Of a stretch of 60,000 nucleotides of DNA, positions 22,517 through 33,600 are shown in pieces. The stretch lies in assembly GCA_949358305.1 (NCBI GenBank), contig OX442320.1:2050501-2110500 (forward strand). Direction: 5' to 3'. The stretch is from Strigamia acuminata (lineage: Eukaryota > Arthropoda > Chilopoda > Geophilomorpha > Linotaeniidae). The notes beneath the pieces are model-generated. The model saw only the letters and a program-made list of their open reading frames with translations. It did not search any database and was not told where the DNA came from. A program made the translations under genes and the position numbers. How positions within the stretch are numbered: the stretch's first letter is position 1; each line of letters opens with the position of its first letter.

Positions 22517-24660
22517 TCATATGTCGTAACCCAGTTTTCTCACTTCTGCACGGTAGAAACCTTTCACTTCTGGACAGGCCTATTAATTTGAATAATTAAT
22601 TGAAAAATAAATGTAGAAAAGACAAACAATTAAATGAAGCGACTTACTTCTTCTAACTTCTCCGTGATACAAGGAAAAAATTTCTAGAAATAGAAAAGGT
22701 TGTTTTCTAAGGGTACGGTATTTGTCATGATTTATAATTTTTAGACAAGAGTAAAAAAATAAGTAAAATTGAATGGTTTGTTGATTGATTGTAAAAAAGA
22801 ATAAATTTCACGTGATGTGGAACAGTGAGGATGTTAAAAATAAGCATGGCTTACCTTGGAATCATTTTTACATGCGTCAACCATGTCGAAAAGTTTTTCT
22901 TTGACCTGATGAAAATTCAAAATAAAAGCATTGAGTTTTGATTTTTAATTTTAATTTATGTCTGGCAATTGACAGACAAATTTACAGACAAATGCAATTT
23001 TCGGCTTGAGCAAATCCAAATCAAACCAAATGTCTTTGGTTTGATTCGTTAATGAGATGAACACTGTACTCACCTCATCGTTCAGTATATATTTGGCCAG
23101 CATCTTCTTATAACCGTCAATGTCCATAAAACTTTCTATCTGTAGAAAAATTAATTACTGTGTCGCGGTCATGCATTTTGGCATTTCTTTCTTTTTAATC
23201 TATTCATGCGCTGGATTTGCGCGTACATTATTTCTACTTTATCTTATATCTAACTTTTCATTTGTTTTTAAGTTTTGTTTTAATGACTCATTCTACTTTC
23301 CCCCTCCTTTCCAAATTAATTATTCACACAATACAGTAGTTTAGTTGCTCTGATTTTGTGACAATTGTATTTTGTAATATATTAGAGTGCGTTCAATTTC
23401 TATAAAAGAAAAGTCAAATATTGATGTGACCGAATAGGACGTCAGAGTAGGTTGTCAGTCGTGGCTTACAAGTTAGATTTTCACTTTAAAGCTCATCTTT
23501 ATGATATTGTAATTTTATTCCTGGAACTGTTTTACCATGGTGCAATTGTTAATTCTGGTTGTTATTTACAGAATTAAGAAATTCAGAAATTAAAATTAAG
23601 CAGTTTGATGGGTCGTTTATTGGCCACCACAATCTTCAGACCTCACACCTCATGATTTCTTCCGATGGGGTTACATTAACAGTAAGTCGATAGTGTAAAA
23701 CACATCATCCACTACAGTACTACAGAAGATCTCTAGCAACGAATTTCAGTTGCTTGCAGTGAAACTTTTAGTTGTTGGTTATCAGTGTTGTTTCAACACC
23801 TTTTTCTAGTACACATGTTTAGACTAATTCTGGGCAAAAATTGGAAGTTTTTTTTTAGATTTTTTTTAGATTTTGGTTAGATGTTGTTAGACTGCATTCC
23901 ATATTGTACTCTATATTGTGCCACTTAGCAAGGTCTGTGTGGGGACTGGGGATTGGCACCCAATGGTGCTTAACGGTACTGTAACTGCTGTGTTCTAATA
24001 GGAACAGGTGATCAGCAAGGTACACTCTTCCTATCTCTGATGTTTATCTCCAGAGTTAGTAATTGAAATGCCAAGAAGATGACCTTTAAAATGACAAATA
24101 AAGAAAATAAACCGGATAGCCTATCGTTGATTCGCTTAAAATTAATGTAGCCTATGTATTCTGTCCTCTCAGCTCACATGTATTTCAATAAAATGAATAA
24201 GTATTCTGTGGTAATAAAATCAGCGTCCTCATTCATTAAAGGGAAGCAAGACGGGAGACTTTTTCTGATGCGTGAGAAAACTATTATACAGTAGCAGTTA
24301 CTTACGATGATTTTTTGAACATACCGTTTTTCTCATACATGCAGAAGATTTTTCCTAGAAAAAGAAAAATTGTAATAACTAAACAAGCACAAATAATTGG
24401 TCACTATAGTTTAGTTTCTTTTACTTTATCATTTGGATTGTCCTTATGACAAGACTTGTTCAAAGCTTCCACCATATCTTTTTCAGTAGAAGGTTTACTC
24501 GCCTAAATAATAACATTTTATTAAAATTGTAGTAAAACAAACCATCATTATTACTTACATCTTCTTTCCACTTCGATAGATTAAAACATTTTGCTTCTTC
24601 TGCAGTCAATGTTGCACAAAGATAAAGTGCAGTAAGAGTGAGAAAAATGAGAATTTTCAT
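22517..24660 (-). CDS. Six-cysteine small-exon secreted protein, paralogue 2
   Basis: I assemble seven exons: 24660-24559, 24502-24425, 24354-24325, 23139-23074, 22905-22855, 22683-22648 and 22579-22517. Their lengths are 102, 78, 30, 66, 51, 36 and 63 nt, all multiples of three, with every intron phase 0. The protein has 141 residues: signal peptide (MKILIFLTLTALYLCATLTA), then KCF and Lys-rich helical segments ending in ACPEVK plus a short tail. Cysteine spacing is C-26-C-13-C-37-C-9-C-8-C. Exons of 30, 66 and 63 nt have same-size counterparts in paralogue 1. Paralogue 1's 90-nt exon corresponds to two exons here (51 and 36 nt). Helices and conserved Cys order suggest a small disulfide-bonded carrier-like protein; function unknown. 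Confidence 0.8.
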
Positions 24661-26375
24661 GGTTAGCGGATCTTATTCAGCTGTGCTGAAATATGTGTTT
24701 TGATTTTCAAATTACGAAGTGTTCATTTATAAGCAACATCAAGAATACATTAGCAGCAGGAAGTGTATTGTTATGTTTAATTTGCATAGCCGGACGTACA
24801 ATTACTATCAGTACTATTTCATGATGAAATAAGCTTACTAGAAACAAGAGTTAATCAGAAGTGGGAAAGTTTGCATGAGCAGCACACTTTGATAGAACGG
24901 CTACGGCTTCCCCATTTGAAAGACAACTTAAGTAAGGACAAGTTGTAAGTTTTACAAAATAGTCGTTTCCAACCTCCCAGGATGTCTGTCACCTTAGAAT
25001 TTATTCAATGGGTTACAGTGAACTTTCCCACGATGCTACTTGAAAGTGAATGCAAGTATTAGCACGCAAACAACAGGAAACGTGGACGCGAGATGGGAAT
25101 TTTGTTTTTGCTCTTCTTGGAGGGTTTCACTCACTCACATTTCACCTTTTATCTATTCCAGTTTGCATTGTTATTATTTGTGACGCTGACCTTTGTTTAC
25201 CCACTACTTTTGAATTCAATCTCAATTATTTCTATCGGTTCTATCAACAAATACCGAATTGGTTAAATTTCTTCATAAACATAGAATAGTTAATGAACAG
25301 AATCATTTTCATACATTTTTGGAAAAAATATTTTGGCTTGGAGTCAAAAATGACCCGGATTTGGTCATTTTAGGGACAGTTCACTTTAGCATTCGGGACA
25401 TTATAGCGATTTAGGCGACGCTAAAATGACCCGATCGCTAACATGTAGTCGCTAAGTGGGTGCAGCTTGTAATGATATTGATGGAAAAAAGACATTTTTT
25501 ATTCGTGAGCTAAGGGAGATTGTACAAGTACTGTAGCATAAAAATCTGAGTGCGCTTTGCGCTGCCCTTCTTAAAACTTTGCTGCAGTTCACAATGCACA
25601 TGCAGCAAGTGTTGGAAATTTGTGAGATGTTCGAATATTTATCCACTGCCAAATATTGTTTAACTGGTCTAATACACTAATATTGTTGTGTGCATGTGTA
25701 TATGTATGGTATCATAACAGATACTTCACAGATATACTAATTGTGTATACATATATAATAATATAATAATAATAATATAATAATAATCTGGTGGTATGGG
25801 TCAAATTATCTGCCCTGACTTGATGAGTTGTTTGTTTACTTCAAACATAATTGTTATATACGGTATATGGTAATTTATTTTATTGGCAACCGCAAACTCA
25901 CTATTATCTACTTGTACAGTATAATTAGCAGCTTATCATTTGTTATGTTCAATGTCACTTACTGTATATTTGGTTATTAGCTTGTCAAAGGATAAATCTC
26001 CTTATCTGTCAATCAATGTAATTATGATTTGTCCTGTATAATCTAATGTAGAGAGTATTAACTCTCCAACACTTTTCATTCTGTTCTCTTCTCACCACCA
26101 CCAGCCAAACTTACTAAATGGATTGCTGTTATTTGGACTCACCTTTGACCTATATTTTCCAAAACAGCAAGCAACCACTAGGACTTTTCTCTGCGTTTCA
26201 CAACAAACAACTGCATATCACACCACAAAGACCAAATCTTGACGTGAAAATATATTATTTCTCCTTTTTGTCTTTTATCAAAATTACTTCAATTTCAAGC
26301 CGTTTGCGCAAGTAATTTGATCCTTGCACTGAAGACCCCAAGAACCTTGAAGTCGCACTAATCGTAGGTCAAAAC
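24661..26375. other. Intergenic, no gene seen
   Basis: AT-rich, with an AAT-type microsatellite at about 25757-25790. No supported exon. This segment joins directly to 39539 if the gypsy insertion is removed. Confidence 0.45.
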
Positions 26376-26379
26376 AAGC

Positions 26380-28029
26380 TGTGACGGTGACGACCACAAC
26401 TCCTATCGCATGATAGTACCGGGTATAAGTCGCGTGAATAAGTGATTAAAATACGAGATAATAAAGACAACAGAGTTTCTCAAAACGTGACATTTATTGT
26501 TACTAAACAATATAATCAATCCTAAAAGTTATACAAATTCTAATGCCGACATTTGGCAAGTTAAATACAAGTTAAACTATACATGAAATTGGCTGTAAAA
26601 CAGCCCTAAAATAATATGATTACGGTCATTGGTGATCCGGGGTTCGGGAACGGCAAAACGCCCGCTCGACCGAGTATAGATGTCATCAGATAGCCGGGCT
26701 GGCTGTGTCCTCGCGGCTTCCGTCGGCGCTTCGTAATCGTGGAACTGGTTCCTTCACGTTCCTGGTTCGCATCGTGTAATGGTCCGTGTAATGCTTCTTG
26801 GTTCGATCCGAGAGGTGCGGTTGACTCATGTGCACCGCCACAACTAGGGTTGGAAATTGGTAATGAATAAATGAAGTCATGTATTCGCCAAGGTTCCGCT
26901 TGCGAATTATATTTAATTCGCGATGTTGTGAGTTTAATAAATTAACTCAATAAATTGTATTCAATTTATTGTTACGAATTTGATTCGTCATACAGTGAAA
27001 TAAGTCTCGTGACTTACTTCGGTTGTTAACTTGTTGCCAAGTTTAAACAATTAAGGTTTTTTATCAACTACAAAATATAATAAAGATTAAACATCGCAAC
27101 ACACAATTGCCGTCAAAGTTTGCCTTGCTGAGCAGAACAGTATCGCGCGTGCCCTAAATAACAGTGCGGTGAGAGACGACACTGGTATTCAGGGGGATAT
27201 AGCCCGCAGTTCTGCACAACAGAATTAATCACCTGAGATACTACTCATAAGTAGACTGCTTTGGCACCATCACCGAAGAGATATAACTTTCCCAAACACA
27301 TAGTGCTACTGGCGGTAACTGCATGTTTTGCATGCAGACTGCTTTGGCACCATCAAGTGATGGAGTCAATCTCTTTCAGTAACAGTGCTACTAACGGTTA
27401 CTAAATACTTTGGTATCACACGTGATTCTATTGTCCGACCACGAGGATACTTATGCGGGAGGCTTTCTCCTCGGCAAGACCGTTTGACGGAAACATTAAC
27501 AGTCCGAACTTCGCCTTCAGTTGACGGGGGTTGCATGGCTCAGCAGAGCCATGCTATGCATGGACCGGTAGGCCCATGCCCTGAGTAAGAAACAGTTATT
27601 TGACATGCGGAACATACCAAATAACCAGAAATCAAGAACTAACTAACTTCCTGTTGTCAGGGAGTTTTATACTCGGTGGGATTAAGTTCCACCAATCTCG
27701 TATCGCAGGAAGTGGATACGGAGATGCAAATGGGGATTATGCTAATCTTTTAGCGCAAACCGGAACTGGATACCGGGGACAGGAAATGGATACACAGAAC
27801 GGAAATACATTCGAAACCGTGTTTCTCGTCATGTATCGGTGATAAAGCAGTAACGCCTATTTTATCTTCTTAAATATTGATAATATATCTTTATATTATC
27901 GATGTGCATCACATTTAGTCGTTATCAAACATAATAATATGTTTGTGAACTATTTATATGTAAAATAGTAAGCTCGAGGTTGAATTTGCCGCTAGTACTA
28001 GTGGCGCCATCTATTGCTAATTTGTCACA
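26380..28029 (-). repeat. 3' LTR of the gypsy element
   Basis: A 1650-bp direct repeat, long for this group. It contains short ORFs that recur identically in the other LTR and have no protein character. Confidence 0.96.
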
Positions 28030-28041
28030 CATCCCCCTTAA
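28030..28041 (-). other. Polypurine tract of the gypsy element
   Basis: The minus strand reads TTAAGGGGGATG directly before the 3' LTR, the expected plus-strand primer position. Confidence 0.75.
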
Positions 28042-28404
28042 TAACTAAACATATATCTTTATATTTTATGTTATTCTTTAGGAATATCATTCGTGCCAAA
28101 TTCATCCATATTATTAAATATTTTACTATTTAATTTCATAAAATTCATGAGTGTTTTTAATAAACATGTTCTTATCATTAGGATGCTCAAAAATTGTTTT
28201 TATTTTCTCTTTTACAGAGACGGTTATAAAAATAATTTGGTTATATTAAAAAAATAAACGTGAAGTCATTCTCTTATATCGAGAAAGTACTTCTTACAAA
28301 AATCTCGATTAAAGTAATTTTTCGGTTACATATTATATTCTTTTTATCACAGATTCAAACAAATAAACTGCTATTTTTTTTTTTTAAAAAATTCGACACA
28401 CAGC

Positions 28405-30015
28405 TTAATCTTGACCTTTTTCGGTCTCCGTGGCGGGCTTTTGCCTATCCTTTGAAGAGGACTTTTTGCCACGTTTCTTGGTGGGAAGGGGTTCTTCCGG
28501 TTGCCGATCTATGAAAAATGCAGCGGTCGCAACAACTTCCGTGGCGATGGGCGTTTCGGGTGCTTTATCCCCTGCTTCAGGCTGATCAGTCGATCCGTCT
28601 TCTTCATTGATCATCTTTTTGAGATCTTCGTAGATGTCAATCACCGGGGGCAAAACCAAAATCCAGCCTTCACATATTTGATTCTTCATCTCATCCGCGA
28701 TTTTTCCCATGAGCAGATTCCAAAGGTGTTCCAAAATGTTGAAGCCCTCAACGCGACGTGGATTCAAGATCATTTGCATAATCCTGGTCACGTATCCTAC
28801 CGTTATCTGATCGGGAAGACCCGTAATTAATTGACGAGAAATGATAATTGCAAGTCGAGCCACGATGGGGTAGTAGTATTCAACCTCCCAAACAAATAAC
28901 TGTCCTATCTTGGTGTTTGGAGGAACTTGGTAAGGTTCAATTAAGAACTCGTTCGAAATTCCGTGTTCCACAACGTTTGGCATGGGGACTAATGCGGCTT
29001 CGTCCGTTTGGGTCGCATTATCTACGCAGACAATACTTGGCATTTTTTCCAAACCCATTTGAAGGCCAAGGGGCGTTCTTCGTGAATTCATAAATTCAGG
29101 ATCCTCGTATACAGCTTTGCCATCATTAGACAATAAAGCTTTGCAGAGGTGGCAGGTTGCCCATTTTCGGGGTTGTGGATCGAACAACCCTTTAACCACG
29201 AATGAAACAAACTTGGGGTTCCAGGGTTGGATTTTTAATCGTCGTTTCGATCCGAGACAATTACCGCACGATGCCAAATGGCATCCGGTCCCGGAGCCGG
29301 ACATCCAGCCGACCCCGAAACAAAAGGGGCACGGTATTTCGCCCTTCGCGAGCTCCAAATTGTCGTGTGGAATTCCCAATTCCAGGTCGCGATCGCAGGC
29401 GGCCTTTCGACGTAGTGCCTTTTCTTGCTTACTAGCTGCTCTTTGTTGAGCAGTCATCGGCTGCAGTTTGGGGGCTCTGGTGGACACAAACGTACGTTTC
29501 CCTCTAGCCGTATTGTATCTAGGAGTATACACTACTTCGCGCGAAGTCGTGGGTGGCGGCGAGTCGTAATGAACGTATTCTCGCTGTTTACGTTTGTTGT
29601 CTTGATGGCGATTTCCTTCGGGATTTCGATTCGCCTCTAATTGGACAATCTCGTCCAGACTTCTCTCATGAGAGGTCGACGAATCGTTCATTCGACTCGT
29701 ACTTGGTTTATGGATCGGCTGTAAAGGATGACTTTTGGAGAAACTGTCCTTTTTTGGTATAATGAAGGTTTCTTGGGTAACCTCCATCGCCGTTTTGGGT
29801 ACAGCCGTTTTTGGGCGAATTTCCTTTGGGAGAGCATCTGGGTTGTTTCGGGCCCAGGTTAATATGTCCCATCCTTTTTGGTCGAGCACAATAGGAGTAT
29901 TTGGCGCTCCCGGGACCGTTACGATGGTCGGGTTGACTGTTGGCGTGTCTTCTTCCTCCGAAGAACTCGACTGAATCACAATTCGCCGCTTTTTAATCGG
30001 TATCTTCTTGACCAT
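28405..30015 (-). CDS. Third ORF of the gypsy element, unknown Cys-rich basic protein
   Basis: A 536-codon ORF in the position where some gypsy elements carry env. I recognise no family. It starts with a basic cluster and a phosphoserine-like acidic run (KKIPIKKRR, SSSSEEED). A central Cys cluster (C229, C232, C245, C250, C253, then C288, C291) looks like one or two zinc-binding sites: CPFC-x12-C-x4-C-x2-C and CHLC. It ends in a second Lys-rich segment (KKRGKKSSSK). There is no signal peptide, no convincing membrane anchor and no fusion peptide, so it is not an ordinary envelope protein. A splice acceptor (TTTCTATATTTGTAG on the minus strand) ends 5 nt before the ATG, suggesting expression from a spliced subgenomic RNA. 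Confidence 0.85.
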   Translation of the reverse strand: MVKKIPIKKRRIVIQSSSSEEEDTPTVNPTIVTVPGAPNTPIVLDQKGWDILTWARNNPDALPKEIRPKTAVPKTAMEVTQETFIIPKKDSFSKSHPLQPIHKPSTSRMNDSSTSHERSLDEIVQLEANRNPEGNRHQDNKRKQREYVHYDSPPPTTSREVVYTPRYNTARGKRTFVSTRAPKLQPMTAQQRAASKQEKALRRKAACDRDLELGIPHDNLELAKGEIPCPFCFGVGWMSGSGTGCHLASCGNCLGSKRRLKIQPWNPKFVSFVVKGLFDPQPRKWATCHLCKALLSNDGKAVYEDPEFMNSRRTPLGLQMGLEKMPSIVCVDNATQTDEAALVPMPNVVEHGISNEFLIEPYQVPPNTKIGQLFVWEVEYYYPIVARLAIIISRQLITGLPDQITVGYVTRIMQMILNPRRVEGFNILEHLWNLLMGKIADEMKNQICEGWILVLPPVIDIYEDLKKMINEEDGSTDQPEAGDKAPETPIATEVVATAAFFIDRQPEEPLPTKKRGKKSSSKDRQKPATETEKGQD

Positions 30016-30607
30016 AATTCTACAAATATAGAAAACGTTTTAGTTTTATTTGCAATACTTTTATAAGCGCGCGCCCTCTATTGAGAAAACGCGTAACTGA
30101 ATTTACGAATTTTATAATTATGATTCGTTACAATTTTATATTTTCGTGTATTGATAATTTTATCGAACTTACGAAAATGTCCTGCTTCCTTTAGAAGCGT
30201 ATGTCGTGGAATTATGAGTGTAGTCGCCTCGACGACAACTTGGAGTTTAGAGCACGTGGCTTTCAAATCTTCCGCCGCTAATAAACGAATTCCGCTGGTT
30301 CGTATTTCTTCGAATATTCAAAGAAATTTCATGATATATATATATAACTTTATATGCATAATCATAATACCTGTATTCGTTGATTGATAGTTAACAATGT
30401 CAACGCGTTTGACCGTGATTTTTGTTGAACTTGACGAAGTTCTTCTTCTCTCACGTGTGTGTTAGAAGACTGAGTATAGAACGAATCTTTTACTCTCCAC
30501 CCGGGGTCATAATTTATCCGGTGACTTCGCGAATTTCGATTTGAATATTCAATAACTGATTTAAATCAATATCTTTTTAGAATATTCTTTTTATATTTAG
30601 AATCTTT
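30016..30607 (-). other. Pol-ORF3 spacer of the gypsy element
   Basis: 592 nt between the pol stop and the third ORF. The last 50 nt contain a branch-point-like ACTAAAAC, a pyrimidine stretch and the acceptor AG at 30020-30021. No other coding signal. Confidence 0.55.
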
Positions 30608-33600
30608 TTAACGACGTTCTTGAATCATCTGTACAAAATCCGTAGTATATTTCGGATTTGGCCTCGAAGTTCTTTTCGGTCTCGAGATTATTTCCGGAAG
30701 GTCAGCTGTTCGCTTCCGTTTATTCGAGTTATTACTTCGTGGATCGATAATCTCTTTTCCATTTTCATTTGAGGTAGGAATTATTCTTTCTTCTTGTTCA
30801 AGACTTTCTTGAGGAAGTTCTTCCGTATCTTTTTCAAGATTTTCACGAGTGGTTTCTTCCATATCTTGATTATCTAATTCTTGTGAATTAGATTTGTTAA
30901 ATTCGGAATTTGCCGACATCCAATCAGGGTTTGGATGATCTTCCAATTTTCCTTTTTTCTGACCCAGAGTCCATGTCTCAATTGGGTATGAAGGGATATA
31001 CGGGGTGAGATCATCCGTATTTATTGATGGTTCAATTGAATCATCTAATAATTTTCGTAAGGCGTATGCACCTCCTGTTAATACGGCCGTGATTTCCCAC
31101 GGTCCGTCTCGTTTCTCAGCAAATCCTTTAGTAATGCCTTTGTCTTGATTGGAAAGAATATGTGTATTTTTCCAGACTAAATCACCTACTTCATATTTGC
31201 AAATATGAAATTTATTACGGTGAATTCTGTCGTGTTTTTCGTAATTTAGTTGGATCCTACGGTGCATTTCTTGGTGTGCTCTTCGTAAAATCCCGAGTAA
31301 ATTAAACACGAATTCCTCAGGGTTATTTTTATCGAATTTATTCGCGTGTTGAATAATTCGCGGGTCGAAAGGTAGTGTTACTATTCTTCCTGTATTTAAT
31401 AAAAATGGCGTCGATCCGGTTGCTTCGGATTTTGCCGTCCTGGATGCAAATGCAAATTCATTCAGAAAACGTGGCCAGTGAGAGTGCACATCAGAATAAA
31501 TTGCAAGCATTATTTTGATATCCCTGTTTGCTCGTTCTGTGGGGTTGGCCTGAGCATGATAAGGACTTATATGAGTCATTTTAATGTTGTGCCTTTTACA
31601 GAAACCCTCATAGATGGTGGATGCGAACTGTTTTCCATTATCGCTGATAATTTTCCTGGGGTAACCCCATCTATGTACGATATCACCTAATTTTGTTATA
31701 ATTGCTTCACTTGAAGCTTTGCTTAATGGGGCTAATTCTACCCATTTAGTACATTGATCGATTCCTACTAAAATATATTTATGTTGGTATTGCCCAGCGG
31801 GTTTGGGACCCATGAAGTCTAAACAAAGAACTTCCCATGGCTGTGCCATATTGTGAGGAGTATAACTCGCTCTGTGTTTGCGGTGTTGACTAGGTTTGTA
31901 TTGTTGGCAATGAACACAACTACGGACATAATTACACGTGTCTTTACTCATTTTAGGCCAATAATAGATGAGTTTCGCTCGTTCGAGCGTTTTACTCATC
32001 CCCGCGTGTCCACTTAACGGATGTCCGTGGCATGCGAACAACACTCGTCGTACTAAAGACGGTGGAATCACCGCTTTAAATCCGTTGCCGGAATCATTTA
32101 ATTCTTCTTCAAATGTTGGTTTGAAGAAGATTAACATTTCAGAATCATTACTATTCTCATCTTCATTATCATGATTTTCTTTGAAATCTAGTTGGTAGCC
32201 TTTGATGTCTTTCATCCAGCGCTTAGTTTTCTTATTTTTCTTTTGCTCAACTTCATCTAACTTTAGATGAGTTATTATTTTTCTACATTCATAATCTTTG
32301 AGCTGAGCTTCTATGATTTCTGCTCTGGTAGGAGGAACTATACTTAGTACTTCGGTTAAAGCACTAAATAAAGTTTCTGGTTCTACATGACCTTTCTCCC
32401 CCTTTTCCAAAGAATTATTTAATTTTTTGGAATAATCGAACTTTACTGACACGTTTGTTAAGAACTGACAGGGTTTTGGTTCTTCTCTACGAGTAACTTC
32501 TTTATTTCCGTCCCACTCGGGCCAGAATTGAGTTATTTCTGTGGGTTCGATATAATCATCCTTCGGAATGTCTTCAATACTCAAAGGAGCTCTTGAAAAT
32601 GCGTCTGCGACTTGATTTTGAGTACCACGACGATACTTAATTTTAAAGGCGCCGCATTGCAGTTTAATTGCCCATCGGCCAAAACGACCAGAAGGTTCTG
32701 GCGTCCCCATTAGCCATTTTAAGGCTTCTGCATCTGACTCCAGGGTGAAAGACGTGTATTCTATGTAAGGGCGGAAACGTTCTACAGCCCATACTACCGC
32801 TAGACACTCTAGTTCGGGAGTAGTGTAACGTTGCTCGGCTCCTCGAAGTACGCGACTAGCGTAAGCTACGGGTCTTGGAGTTTTAATCCATTTGTCCTTG
32901 TTTTTGTCAAGAAAGTCCACATCTTGGCATAACACCGCTCCTAATCCTGAATGTGAAGCGTCTGTTAGAATCACAAAGGGTTCGAGCATGTTAGGCATTA
33001 ACAAAACTTGAGTTTCGTCGCATAAGATGTCTTTAATTCTTTCGAAAGCGTCCATTTGCTCTTGTCCCCAGACAAAAGTTGCTTTCTCATGCATTATGCT
33101 AGTCAGTGGAGTAGCAATTTTACCGTGGTTAGGAATAAACTTCCTAAAGAAATTTGCCAACCCGTGAAACCTTTGAACATCTTTCGATGTTTTTGGGGTT
33201 GGAAATTTTCGTACTGACGCGATTTTGTCAGGATCCGGGGCCAATCCATTTGGAGTGATTAAGTGTCCCAGAAATTTTAGCGTAGTTCTGCCGAACTTAG
33301 ACTTTTCTTTATTTACGGACAAGTTGGCTTTGTCTAGTCGTTCTAAGACATCTTTAATGTGACCGAGATGTTGGTCCCAGGTCTGAGAAAAGATAATTAC
33401 ATCGTCTAAATAGACTAATGCATGTTTATATAACGCGTCACCCATAACTTGTTCCATTAGAGCTTGAAATGTACAAGGCGCGTTACATAACCCAAATGGC
33501 ATACGTACAAATTGATAGTTGCCTTTTGGAGTATAGAAAGCAGTTTTCTGCTTGTCTTCGTCTTCCATCTCTACCTGATAATATCCTTTTGTAAGGTCAA

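Noticed and set aside
26686-27842. Short ORFs of 64-80 codons in the gypsy LTR
   Set aside because: They occur identically in both LTRs simply because the LTRs are identical, and none has protein character.
28405-30015. Envelope glycoprotein of an errantivirus-like element
   Set aside because: No signal peptide, cleavage site, fusion-like segment or membrane anchor; basic ends and a zinc-like Cys cluster instead.
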